Assembly (NCBI GenBank): GCA_021166815.1
Contig: JAJPEO010000089.1
Location: 1-6,816 of the forward strand
DNA from: Nocardioides sp.
GTDB taxonomy: Bacteria > Actinomycetota > Actinomycetes > Propionibacteriales > Nocardioidaceae
Reading direction: 5' to 3'
Length of the DNA stretch: 6,816 nucleotides
Below, piece by piece: positions 1-6,286 of the stretch. The first letter of the stretch is position 1. Each line of letters begins with the position of its first letter. The notes below the pieces were generated by a model. It made no database searches. It saw only the letters and a program-made list of their open reading frames with translations, and was not told where the DNA came from. The position numbers were made by a program, and so were the translations under genes.

Positions 1-2
1 AT

Positions 3-1157
3 CCCGAGCTCACCGCCGACCTGGCTCCCCGTGCGGTTCCGGTGGACACCGACGACCACGACACCACGCAGTCCTTCGACGCAGCCGCCCTGGCCCTGCT
101 CACCGAGGTCGCGCCCGAGGACTCCGGCCTGGTCGACGACGGTGCGGTCGACCGCACGACCGCGATCGAGCGTCACCTCGTCCCCACCGCTGCCGCCGTG
201 CCCGAGAGCCCGGCGCGCTCACCCCGCGCGCCCAGCAGGGTGACCGCCGTCGCCCCCACGGGTCCACGTCGCTCGCGCCGCGGGCTGCTCGCCATGGTGC
301 TGGCGCTGCTCCTGGCCGTCGGCATCGGCGTCGGCGCCTGGTGGTTCGGCTGGGCCCGCTACACCACGACCCCCGGCGTGCTGGGGCTCGACGAGGCCGC
401 GGCGGCGTCTCGCCTCGAGCAGGCAGGCCTGGAGGCCCGCGTCGGCACCCCGGCCTACTCCGAGAACGTCAAGGCGGGCCTGGTCATCTCCACCGACCCC
501 GGCCCGGGCGGCAAGGTCCTCGACGGCGGCACCGTGACGCTCGTGCTCTCCCTGGGCCCCGAGCGCTACGAGGTCCCCTCCCTGCGGGGCAAGACCGAGG
601 ACGAGGCGCAGGACGCCCTCGCCGCCACCAACCTGGCCTTCGGCAAGTCCGTGGAGACGTGGCACGAGACCGTGCCGGCCGGCCAGGTCATCCGTACGAC
701 CCCCAAGGCCGGCACCGTCCTCAAGCCCGGCGCCACCGTCGACCTGGTGCTCAGCAGGGGGCGCAAGCCCATCGAGCTCGAGGACTGGACGGGCAAGCCG
801 TTCGAGCGCGCCCGGGCCGCGCTGGAGAAGCGCGGGCTCGTCGTCGCGGTGTCCGCCCAGGAGTTCAGCGACACCGTGCCCGAGGGCGTGGTGATCTCCC
901 AGGACCCCGCGACCGGCACGCTCCATCGTGGGGACACCGTCTCCTTCGTGGTCTCCCAGGGCCCCGAGCTCATCGAGGTCCCCTCGGTGCGCGCCAAGGG
1001 CGTGGACGCCGCGACCCAGGAGCTGGAGGCCCTCGGCTTCCGCGTGGTCACCGAGCAGTCCGACAGCTGGCTGGGACTGGGCTTCGTCTACAACAGCGAC
1101 CCGCCCGCCGGCACCATGGCCCCCAAGGGCAGCACCATCACCCTGTACCTGATCTGA
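3..1157 (+). CDS. PASTA-domain Ser/Thr protein kinase, C-terminal part (5' end outside window)
   Basis: The frame is open to the left edge of the window, so the gene begins upstream and its expected kinase domain is not visible. What is seen, in order: a Thr/Asp/Ala-rich cytoplasmic juxtamembrane stretch (to about nt 265); a basic RRSRR cluster; one transmembrane helix (about nt 282-350, starting GLLAMVLALLL); then four tandem extracellular PASTA units at about nt 360-563, 564-767, 768-968 and 969-1154. Each unit has the family pattern of an early (V/E)-x-(P/D) segment, a helix ending in G-L or G-F, and a V-I-S-x-D-P or similar turn before G-x-x-(V/I)-x-L/F. PASTA units bind muropeptides or lipid II and sit on PknB/StkP/PrkC kinases, which control growth and division. 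The nearby aroG suggests the PknL branch, by analogy with M. tuberculosis Rv2176; this is inference, and Mtb PknL itself lacks PASTA repeats. A GTG at nt 42 is not the real start, because coding sequence continues upstream of it. A PASTA protein without a kinase domain remains formally possible. Confidence 0.9.
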   Translation, partial: PELTADLAPRAVPVDTDDHDTTQSFDAAALALLTEVAPEDSGLVDDGAVDRTTAIERHLVPTAAAVPESPARSPRAPSRVTAVAPTGPRRSRRGLLAMVLALLLAVGIGVGAWWFGWARYTTTPGVLGLDEAAAASRLEQAGLEARVGTPAYSENVKAGLVISTDPGPGGKVLDGGTVTLVLSLGPERYEVPSLRGKTEDEAQDALAATNLAFGKSVETWHETVPAGQVIRTTPKAGTVLKPGATVDLVLSRGRKPIELEDWTGKPFERARAALEKRGLVVAVSAQEFSDTVPEGVVISQDPATGTLHRGDTVSFVVSQGPELIEVPSVRAKGVDAATQELEALGFRVVTEQSDSWLGLGFVYNSDPPAGTMAPKGSTITLYLI

Positions 1158-2059
1158 TGGCCCTCGTGCACAACCCCATCGGCACCCATGTCCTCGTCGG
1201 CGGCGGCCTCGTGAAGGGCGCCCTGGCCCACGCCGAGGCGCTCGGGTGCGAGGCGATCCAGGTGTTCATCGGCAACCCCCGCGGGTGGGCCCTGTCCGCG
1301 GGCGACCCGGCGGAGGACCGGGCCTTCCGCGAGGAGTGCGAGCGGCGGGGCCTGCGCGTCTTCATCCACGCTCCCTACCTGGTCAACCTGGGCTCCCCCA
1401 CGGAGAAGACGTACGCCAGCTCCGTCGCCGTCGTCGCCCACAACCTGCGCCGCGCCGCCGAGATCGGCGCCGAGGGAGTGGTCGTCCACACCGGCTCGTA
1501 CGTCGACGCCTCGGGCGACCCGGGGCTGCTCGCCGCGGCCATGGCCCGCGTCCGCGACGGCCTGCTGCCGGTGCTCGACGCGATCTCCGAGGAGTCCGCC
1601 CCCTGGCTGCTGCTCGAGCCCACCGCGGGCCAGGGCCGGTCGCTGTGTGCGGGCGTGGAGGACCTGGTCCCCTACCTCGCCGCCCTGGACGACCACCCGA
1701 AGGCCGGGATCTGCCTCGACACCTGTCACGTCTTCGCGGCCGGGGCCCCGCTCGACGAGCCCGGTGGCGCGTCCGCGACCGTCGACCGCATCCTCGAGAT
1801 CGGCGGACCGGGGCGCCTACGACTGGTCCATGCCAACGACTCGATGGACGTCCGGGGAGCCTTCAAGGACCGTCACCAGCGCATCGGCCATGGCCACATC
1901 GGCGAGGGTGCCTTCGCCGAGCTCTTCGCCCACCCCGGCCTGGACGGCGTGCCGTTCATCCTGGAGACCCCGGACTCCCGCGACGCCGACAGCAGCGACT
2001 GGGAGGTGCTGCGGCGCCTGCGCGACCAGGCCGTGCGCGATCGTCACGACCATGGGTGA
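1157..2059 (+). CDS. nfo: Endonuclease IV (AP endonuclease, family 2)
   Basis: This gives a 300-residue protein, close to the 285 residues of E. coli Nfo. The enzyme cleaves DNA 5' of abasic sites and removes 3'-blocking groups in base excision repair, using a trinuclear zinc centre in a TIM barrel. All nine metal-ligand positions of the family can be matched: H71 (IHAPYLVN), H111 (VVHTGS), E154 (LLEPTAGQG), D188 and H191 (CLDTCHVFAAG), H225 (VHANDS), D238 and H240 (KDRH), and E270 (FILETP). It is therefore predicted to be active. The N-terminal strand IGTHVLVGGGL corresponds to E. coli IGAHVSAAGGL, which supports the ATG at 1157. No Shine-Dalgarno sequence is evident. That ATG overlaps the kinase stop codon by one base (TGATG), which suggests translation by coupling. 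The gene is the middle member of a tight three-gene operon. I found no truncation or missing residue. Confidence 0.97.
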   Translation: MALVHNPIGTHVLVGGGLVKGALAHAEALGCEAIQVFIGNPRGWALSAGDPAEDRAFREECERRGLRVFIHAPYLVNLGSPTEKTYASSVAVVAHNLRRAAEIGAEGVVVHTGSYVDASGDPGLLAAAMARVRDGLLPVLDAISEESAPWLLLEPTAGQGRSLCAGVEDLVPYLAALDDHPKAGICLDTCHVFAAGAPLDEPGGASATVDRILEIGGPGRLRLVHANDSMDVRGAFKDRHQRIGHGHIGEGAFAELFAHPGLDGVPFILETPDSRDADSSDWEVLRRLRDQAVRDRHDHG

Positions 2060-2942
2060 GCGGCGTACGACCGTCCTGGCGGCCGCAGCGCTGCTCGTGC
2101 TCGCGGCCTGCTGGGGATCGACCTTCTTCCTGATCAAGGACCTGCTGGAGCGGGTCCCCACGCTGGACTTCCTGGCCGTGCGGTTCACGATCGCGTCGGC
2201 GGTGCTGCTGCTGGTGGCGCCCCGTGCGATTGGGCGCCTCTCCCCCACCGTGCGCAAGCACGCGATCGTGCTGGGAGTGCTCTACGGCTTCGCCCAGATC
2301 CTCCAGACGGCCGGCCTGGCGCACACCGCTGCCAGCGTGAGCGGGTTCGTGACGGGGCTCTACGTGGTGTGCACCCCCCTGCTCGCCGCCGCCATCCTGC
2401 GCACCCGCATCCCGGCGATCACCTGGGCCGCCGTGGCGCTGGCCACGATCGGCCTGGGCGTGCTGACGCTCAACGGCTTCAGCATCGGCTACGGCGAGTT
2501 CATCACCTTCCTGTCCGCCATCCTCTACGCGCTGCACATCGTCGGGCTGGGCGCTTGGTCCACGCCGGCCCACGCCCTCGGCATGACGATCCTGCAGATC
2601 ATCGTGATCGCCGCCCTGTGCACGGTCGCGACGCTCCCGGACGGGGTGGTGCTGCCACAGACCACCGGGGACTGGGTGTCGGTGCTCTACATGGCGATCA
2701 TCGTGGGAGCGCTCGCGCTCTTCGCCCAGACGTGGGCACAGGCCCACCTACCACCCACGCGCAGCGCCATCATCATGAGCATGGAGCCGGTGTTCGCCTC
2801 CCTGTTCGCGGTCTGGCTCGGCGGGGAGCAGCTCACGTCGCGGCTCCTGCTCGGTGGCGGACTCGTGCTCGTGGCCATGCTGAGCGTCGAGCTCGCCCCG
2901 CGGCGGGCGGTGGAGGGCGAAGTTCCGCACATCGCGGTGTGA
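2052..2942 (+). CDS. EamA/DMT-superfamily transporter (10-TM, substrate unknown)
   Basis: This is a 296-residue, highly hydrophobic protein with about ten predicted membrane helices (roughly residues 7-29, 38-57, 69-89, 95-115, 122-141, 147-169, 176-196, 209-229, 238-258 and 262-282). The layout is the two-repeat EamA/RhaT architecture of the drug/metabolite transporter superfamily. Family marks are the AACWGSTFFLIKDLL first helix, an R-F (residues 44-45) in helix 2, and the SMEPVFASLFAVWLGGE stretch near residue 243, with the conserved Glu-Pro of the second repeat at 245-246. Family members export amino acids, metabolites or drugs across the cytoplasmic membrane; nothing here fixes the substrate. 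The ATG at 2052 lies eight bases inside the end of nfo in another frame and has no clear ribosome binding site, so translational coupling to nfo is likely. The tail after the last helix is short and carries RR then acidic residues. Confidence 0.92.
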   Translation: MGERRTTVLAAAALLVLAACWGSTFFLIKDLLERVPTLDFLAVRFTIASAVLLLVAPRAIGRLSPTVRKHAIVLGVLYGFAQILQTAGLAHTAASVSGFVTGLYVVCTPLLAAAILRTRIPAITWAAVALATIGLGVLTLNGFSIGYGEFITFLSAILYALHIVGLGAWSTPAHALGMTILQIIVIAALCTVATLPDGVVLPQTTGDWVSVLYMAIIVGALALFAQTWAQAHLPPTRSAIIMSMEPVFASLFAVWLGGEQLTSRLLLGGGLVLVAMLSVELAPRRAVEGEVPHIAV

Positions 2943-2954
2943 GGTCGTCACCTC
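2941..2954. repeat. Short inverted repeat at the transporter stop codon and upstream of the next promoter
   Basis: GAGGT, four bases, ACCTC form a perfect 5-bp dyad that begins within the last stop codon of the transporter gene. It lies immediately upstream of the proposed -10 element of the zinc-ribbon gene. It could be a weak hairpin or an operator between -35 and -10, but at this GC content a 5-bp stem can arise by chance. Confidence 0.3.
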
Positions 2955-2958
2955 TGCC

Positions 2959-2970
2959 TAGGGTGGAGCG
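2959..2970 (+). promoter_or_regulatory. Putative leaderless promoter (-10 element) for the zinc-ribbon gene
   Basis: TAGGGT at 2959-2964 fits the actinobacterial TANNNT -10 consensus. It ends six bases before the GTG start at 2971, so transcription would begin at or next to the start codon, as in leaderless mRNAs. The TAG is also an in-frame stop just upstream of that start. No convincing -35 hexamer is visible. An alternative reading is that the AGGG and GGAG within the same stretch act as a ribosome binding site, with the gene read through from the upstream operon. Confidence 0.55.
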
Positions 2971-3813
2971 GTGGACACCTGCGCCCGGTGCGGTGCCGAC
3001 CTCGGCGTCGGCCGCTTCTGCCTGAACTGCGGCCACCCGGTCGGCGCGCCGGTGGATCCGGACGACGAGCTCCTCGCTCTCGAGGCCCACCAGCAGAGCG
3101 CGGACGCCGGTGGTGTGCCCGACGCCGACGACGACCTCCTCGCCGGTCGCTCCTGGCTGGCGTGGATCGGCGCGGCGGTCGCCGTGCTCGTGCTGCTGAC
3201 GGTGCTCGCGTCGTGCCTCGGCGGCGACCCCGACCCCGGTCCCGACCCGGGACGCACGGAGTCGGGCCCGACCTCCGAGGAGCCCGAGCCGGACCCCGAG
3301 GACTCCCCGACCGCGAGCGCTGACCTGGGCAGGAAGGTGCGCAACCTGGCCCGCTCCGCCGTCGTGACGGTCCCGGCCACGGCCCCTGCGACCACCGACC
3401 TCGACGGGGAGGTCGTCGACTACGAGGCCGACAACCTGCTCGACGGCGACCCGCGCACCGCCTGGCGGATGCCCGGCGACGGCACCGGACGCGAGATCAC
3501 CCTCCGGGTGCGGCCCGGGTTCGCCATCGTCGAGGTGGGGCTCGTCAACGGCTACGCCAAGCAGGTCGGCGGCGTCGACTGGTATCCCCACAACCGCAGG
3601 GTCGAGGTCGTGACGTGGACCTTCGAGGACGGGTCCAGCAGCCGGCAGACGCTGGTCGACCACCGGGTGCCGCAGACGCGCAGGATCGTCGCCACGGCCT
3701 CCAGCGAGGTACGCCTGACCCTGGAGTCCGTGAGCGAGCCCGGCCCGGGCAGCCTCGGGCGCGACTACACCGCCATCAGCGACGTCGTGGTCCTGGGCCG
3801 GCGGATCCGCTGA
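2971..3813 (+). CDS. Zinc-ribbon, single-TM protein with extracellular discoidin/NADase-type glycan-binding-like domain
   Basis: This 280-residue protein has three parts. First is an N-terminal zinc ribbon with two CxxC knuckles (C4/C7 and C17/C20, in TCARCG and FCLNCGHP), followed by an acidic linker. Second is one transmembrane helix (about residues 62-82) that leads into a D/P/E/S/T-rich spacer (about 83-118). Third is a C-terminal beta-rich domain (about 120-278). That domain has NLLDGDPRTAWR near residue 145, a G-x-E-I-T-L-R-V strand, G-L-V-N-G-Y-A-K, and a closing I-S-D-V-V-V-L-G strand. This pattern is typical of discoidin (F5/8C)-like modules and of the 'NADase-type glycan-binding' family found beside zinc ribbons in actinobacteria. 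The predicted topology is zinc ribbon inside and the binding domain in the cell-wall space. The cellular function is unknown; ligand binding or sensing at the envelope is inference. The GTG start is fixed by an in-frame TAG at 2959-2961 and by the first CxxC following directly. Confidence 0.85.
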   Translation: MDTCARCGADLGVGRFCLNCGHPVGAPVDPDDELLALEAHQQSADAGGVPDADDDLLAGRSWLAWIGAAVAVLVLLTVLASCLGGDPDPGPDPGRTESGPTSEEPEPDPEDSPTASADLGRKVRNLARSAVVTVPATAPATTDLDGEVVDYEADNLLDGDPRTAWRMPGDGTGREITLRVRPGFAIVEVGLVNGYAKQVGGVDWYPHNRRVEVVTWTFEDGSSSRQTLVDHRVPQTRRIVATASSEVRLTLESVSEPGPGSLGRDYTAISDVVVLGRRIR

Positions 3814-3840
3814 CCGCCCACCTCGGCGACGAGGTGGTCA
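3811..3840. terminator. Bidirectional terminator-like hairpin between convergent genes
   Basis: CCACCTCG (3818-3825) and CGAGGTGG (3830-3837) form a perfect 8-bp stem closing a GCGA loop, a GNRA-type tetraloop on the plus strand. Beyond a four-base bulge (3814-3817), the stop codons TGA (3811-3813) and TCA (3838-3840, the minus-strand TGA) also pair. It fills the whole 24-base gap between the zinc-ribbon gene and ltaE. No T-tract follows on either strand, as is common in high-GC actinobacteria. Confidence 0.7.
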
Positions 3841-4845
3841 GGCTCGGCTGGAGACGAGGCGTCCCAGCACGACGGCTGCACGCTCCGCGTCCTCACGCGT
3901 GACGTCGAGGTGGGTCACCAACCGCACGGTCCGCGGGCCGACGGTCGCGATCCGCACGCCCTTCTCCTGTGCCGCTGCCACGAAGGCCGCGGCGTCGTCG
4001 CGGTCGACGACCACGATGTTGGTGTCCACCACGGCCGGGTCGACACCGACCGCCTCGGCCAGGATGCGGGCGTGGGCGTGGTCCTCGGCGAGCCGCTCGA
4101 CGTGGTGGTCGAGCGCGTGCAGTCCCGCAGCCGCCAGTACGCCGACCTGGCGCATCCCCGCACCCAGCCGCTTGCGCCGCACGCGCGCCTCGGCGATGAC
4201 GTCGGCCGGCCCCAGCACCAGCGACCCGATCGGGGCGCCGAGCCCCTTCGACAGGCACACCGCCATGACGTCCGCGACGCGGCCGTAGTCGGCCAGGGGG
4301 GTGCCGGTGGCGACGTGGGCGTTCCAGATGCGTGCCCCGTCGAGGTGGATCCGGGTGCCCACCTCGTCGGCCCACGTCCTCAGCGCCACGAGGTCGGCGT
4401 ACGGCACGACCGCTCCCCCGGCGAAGTTGTGGGTGTTCTCGACCGACACCGCCGCCGTGGGCACGAAGAAGGGGCCGAGGTCGGGAGCGAACAGGGCGCT
4501 CACGGCCGCCAGGTCGACCTGCCCGGCCGGCGACGACCACGTACGCATCGTCACCCCGTTCACCGCGCCGTGCGCCCCCAGCTCGGCCCGCGCAATGTGC
4601 GCCGAGGCCTCGCACAGGACCTCCTGCCCCGGCGCCACGACCGCGCCGACGGCCAGCACGTTGGCCAGGGAGCCCGTGGGCGTGAAGAGTGCCGCCTCGT
4701 GACCGAACAGGCCGGCCACCCGCTCCTGCAGGTCGAGCACCGTGGGGTCCTCGCCGTAGACGTCGTCCCCCACCTCGGCGCGCGCCATCGCGGCACGCAT
4801 CGCGTCGGTGGGTCGCGTGAGGGTGTCGGAGCGCAGGTCGATCAC
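3838..4845 (-). CDS. ltaE: Low-specificity L-threonine aldolase (PLP-dependent)
   Basis: The 335-residue protein matches the usual length of bacterial threonine aldolases (E. coli LtaE has 333). These fold-type I PLP enzymes cleave L-threonine and L-allo-threonine to glycine and acetaldehyde in the cytoplasm. Visible family marks in order: the start [23 protein letters not shown] (26-36); the phosphate-binding TPTGSLAN (55-62); the ring-stacking His in ASAHI (H83); SVENTHN (134-140); the cofactor-nitrogen Asp in [10 protein letters not shown] (D169, with R172); the Schiff-base lysine in [12 protein letters not shown] (K200); and the substrate-binding Arg in GAGMRQ (R232). All key residues are present, so it should be active. 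The GTG at 4845 is the first possible start: the upstream frame is open as far as I read it but holds no start codon before it enters aroG. It is preceded by a leaderless-type promoter. A related beta-eliminating lyase is a less likely alternative. Confidence 0.94.
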   Translation of the reverse strand: MIDLRSDTLTRPTDAMRAAMARAEVGDDVYGEDPTVLDLQERVAGLFGHEAALFTPTGSLANVLAVGAVVAPGQEVLCEASAHIARAELGAHGAVNGVTMRTWSSPAGQVDLAAVSALFAPDLGPFFVPTAAVSVENTHNFAGGAVVPYADLVALRTWADEVGTRIHLDGARIWNAHVATGTPLADYGRVADVMAVCLSKGLGAPIGSLVLGPADVIAEARVRRKRLGAGMRQVGVLAAAGLHALDHHVERLAEDHAHARILAEAVGVDPAVVDTNIVVVDRDDAAAFVAAAQEKGVRIATVGPRTVRLVTHLDVTREDAERAAVVLGRLVSSRA

Positions 4846-4858
4846 GCCTGCGAACCTA
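4846..4858 (-). promoter_or_regulatory. Putative leaderless promoter (-10 element) for ltaE
   Basis: Read on the minus strand, TAGGTT (4858 to 4853) is followed by seven bases and then the GTG start at 4845. This fits TANNNT placed for transcription starting at the start codon. No ribosome binding site is seen closer in. A -35 element is not obvious; its expected place is occupied by the CCCGGG hairpin downstream of aroG. Confidence 0.55.
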
Positions 4859-4863
4859 ACCCA

Positions 4864-4879
4864 CCCGGGTGCGCCCGGG
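4864..4879 (-). terminator. Candidate terminator hairpin downstream of aroG
   Basis: Two copies of CCCGGG (4864-4869 and 4874-4879), each self-complementary, are separated by four bases and form a 6-bp all-GC stem. On the minus strand the hairpin begins 12 bases after the aroG stop and is followed by a modestly T-rich TGGGTTAGGTT. It would end aroG transcripts just before the ltaE promoter. Because each arm is itself a palindrome, the structure is also symmetric at the DNA level. Confidence 0.5.
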
Positions 4880-4891
4880 GCAGTGACCGGC

Positions 4892-6229
4892 TCAGGCCTT
4901 GCGCAGCATGTCCGCGACGCGGAACGCGAGCTCGAGGGACTGCACGCGGTTCAGGCGCGGGTCGACGACCGACTCGTAGCGGTGCGCCAGGCCGGCCTCG
5001 TCGATGGCCTCGCCGCCACCGATGATCTCGGTGACGTCGTCACCGGTCATCTCGACCATCATGCCGCCGGGCACGGTGCCCAGGGAGCGGTGCACGTCGA
5101 AGAAGCCCTGGATCTCGTCGAGCACGTCGTCGAAGCGGCGGGTCTTGTAGCCCGAGGACGTCTCGAAGGTGTTGCCGTGCATCGGGTCGCTCACCCACGT
5201 CACGCTGACGCCCTCGGCGGTGACCTTCTCGACCAGCGGGGCAAGGCCTTCGCGCACCCGCTCCGCACCGAAGCGGGTGATGAACGTGAGGCGGCCGGGC
5301 TCGTTGCCGGGGTTGAGCCGCCCGGCCAGCGCCAGGGCGTCGTCGGCGGTCGCCGTGGGACCGAGCTTGACCCCGATGGGGTTGCGGATGTGGCGGAAGT
5401 ACTCCACGTGGGCCCCGTCGATCTGGCGCGTGCGCTCGCCGATCCAGACCATGTGGCCCGAGACGTTGTAGGGCTGGTCGGTGCGCGAGTCGATGCGCGT
5501 CATCGCGTGCTCGTACTCGAGCAGCAATGCCTCGTGGCTGGAGTGGAAGTCGACGCGGTGGAACTCGTCGGGGTCGGCGCCGATGGCCTTCATGAAGGTC
5601 AGGGCGCGCTCGATCTCGCCGGCCATCTGCTCGTACTGCTGGCCGAACTCCGAGCTGCGCACGAAGTCGGTGTTCCACGTGTGGACCTGGCGCAGGTCGG
5701 CGTAGCCGCCGGTCACGAAGGCGCGCACGAGGTTCAAGGTGGCAGCCGAGGCGTGGTAGACCTCGACGAGGCGCTGCGGGTCGGGGATGCGCGACTCGGG
5801 GGTGAACTCGAAGCCGTTGACCGCGTCGCCGCGGTAGGCCGGCAGGGTGACCCCGTCGCGGGTCTCGGTGTCGGCGCTGCGGGGCTTGGCGTACTGGCCC
5901 GCCAGGCGCCCGACCTTCACGACCGGCACGGACGCGGCGTACGTCAGGACGACCGCCATCTGCAGCAGCACGCGCAGCTTGTTGCGGACGTTGTCGGCCG
6001 TGACGCCGTCGAACGTCTCGGCGCAGTCGCCCCCGGCGAGGAGGAACGCCTCACCGCGCGAGGCGGCGGCGATCTTGTCCTTGAGCTCGTCACACTCGCC
6101 CGCGAACACCAGCGGCGGCGCCGTGCGGAGTCGCCCGACCGCGGCGTCGACCGCTGCCTGGTCGGGATAGGTCGGCTGCTGCAGGGGCTTGAGGGCGTGC
6201 AGCTGCTCGAGGCTGGGGAACGTGCTCAC
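4892..6229 (-). CDS. aroG: Class II 3-deoxy-D-arabino-heptulosonate 7-phosphate (DAHP) synthase
   Basis: The 445-residue enzyme catalyses the first step of the shikimate pathway, joining phosphoenolpyruvate and erythrose 4-phosphate to start aromatic amino-acid synthesis. It is clearly the class II (AroA-II) type. The metal ligands match M. tuberculosis AroG with a constant offset of 18: C69 (GGDCAETF), H351 (DPMHGN), E393 (MVEMTG) and D423 (DPRLN). PEP-site residues also match: R108 ([12 protein letters not shown]), E265 and R266 (WIGERTRQ), K288 (NPIGVKLGP) and R319 (ITRFG). All are intact. An in-frame TGA two codons upstream (6235-6233) leaves GTG 6229 as the first usable start. The protein therefore lacks roughly the first 18 residues of the mycobacterial enzyme, a region involved there in dimer contacts and aromatic feedback sites. 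It stands 57 bases after an amino acid permease on the same strand but has its own leaderless-type promoter. Confidence 0.97.
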   Translation of the reverse strand: MSTFPSLEQLHALKPLQQPTYPDQAAVDAAVGRLRTAPPLVFAGECDELKDKIAAASRGEAFLLAGGDCAETFDGVTADNVRNKLRVLLQMAVVLTYAASVPVVKVGRLAGQYAKPRSADTETRDGVTLPAYRGDAVNGFEFTPESRIPDPQRLVEVYHASAATLNLVRAFVTGGYADLRQVHTWNTDFVRSSEFGQQYEQMAGEIERALTFMKAIGADPDEFHRVDFHSSHEALLLEYEHAMTRIDSRTDQPYNVSGHMVWIGERTRQIDGAHVEYFRHIRNPIGVKLGPTATADDALALAGRLNPGNEPGRLTFITRFGAERVREGLAPLVEKVTAEGVSVTWVSDPMHGNTFETSSGYKTRRFDDVLDEIQGFFDVHRSLGTVPGGMMVEMTGDDVTEIIGGGEAIDEAGLAHRYESVVDPRLNRVQSLELAFRVADMLRKA

Positions 6230-6241
6230 CCGTCAAGGGTA
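6230..6241 (-). promoter_or_regulatory. Putative leaderless promoter (-10 element) for aroG
   Basis: On the minus strand TACCCT (6241 to 6236) lies six bases before the GTG at 6229, matching TANNNT at leaderless spacing. No purine-rich ribosome binding site stands at the usual distance, and an in-frame TGA occurs between the element and the start. A clear -35 hexamer is not visible. Confidence 0.55.
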
Positions 6242-6258
6242 CGGCGGACCCTGTCGCC

Positions 6259-6286
6259 CGCCCGAACCGTGACCGGCCCTCGGGCG
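6259..6286 (-). terminator. Candidate terminator hairpin after the permease gene
   Basis: CGCCCGA (6259-6265) pairs perfectly with TCGGGCG (6280-6286). A 3-bp inner stem (CCG 6267-6269 with CGG 6274-6276) stacks within the loop. The structure begins directly after the permease stop codon on the minus strand and ends about 18 bases before the aroG -10 element. There is no T-tract, so its termination strength is uncertain. Confidence 0.45.

Noticed and set aside
341..1156. Upstream extension of the nfo frame back into the kinase gene
   Set aside because: The extension is Arg/Gly/Pro-rich noise overlapping clear PASTA repeats. Endonuclease IV homology begins a few residues after ATG 1157.
1647..2051. 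Upstream extension of the transporter frame inside nfo
   Set aside because: The product is Ser/Thr/Arg/Pro-rich without membrane character. Transporter homology starts right after ATG 2052, and the region is conserved nfo coding sequence.
3226..3250. Tandem GACCCC-like repeat
   Set aside because: It encodes the Asp-Pro-rich spacer after the TM helix. The short imperfect repeat is explained by the protein linker and does not look like a separate DNA element.
2833..3663. Minus-strand frame antisense to the zinc-ribbon gene
   Set aside because: It is compositionally a shadow (Gly/Arg/Val/Asp-rich, no motifs), while the plus strand encodes a coherent ribbon, TM helix and beta domain.
3910..5025. 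A 371-codon plus-strand frame antisense to ltaE
   Set aside because: The product is Arg/His/Gly/Val-rich with no family features, whereas the minus-strand frame is a complete threonine aldolase with all active-site residues.
6231..6236. TTGACG on the minus strand just before aroG, resembling a -35 hexamer
   Set aside because: Its matching -10 would fall inside the aroG coding region, and it directly abuts the better placed TACCCT element.
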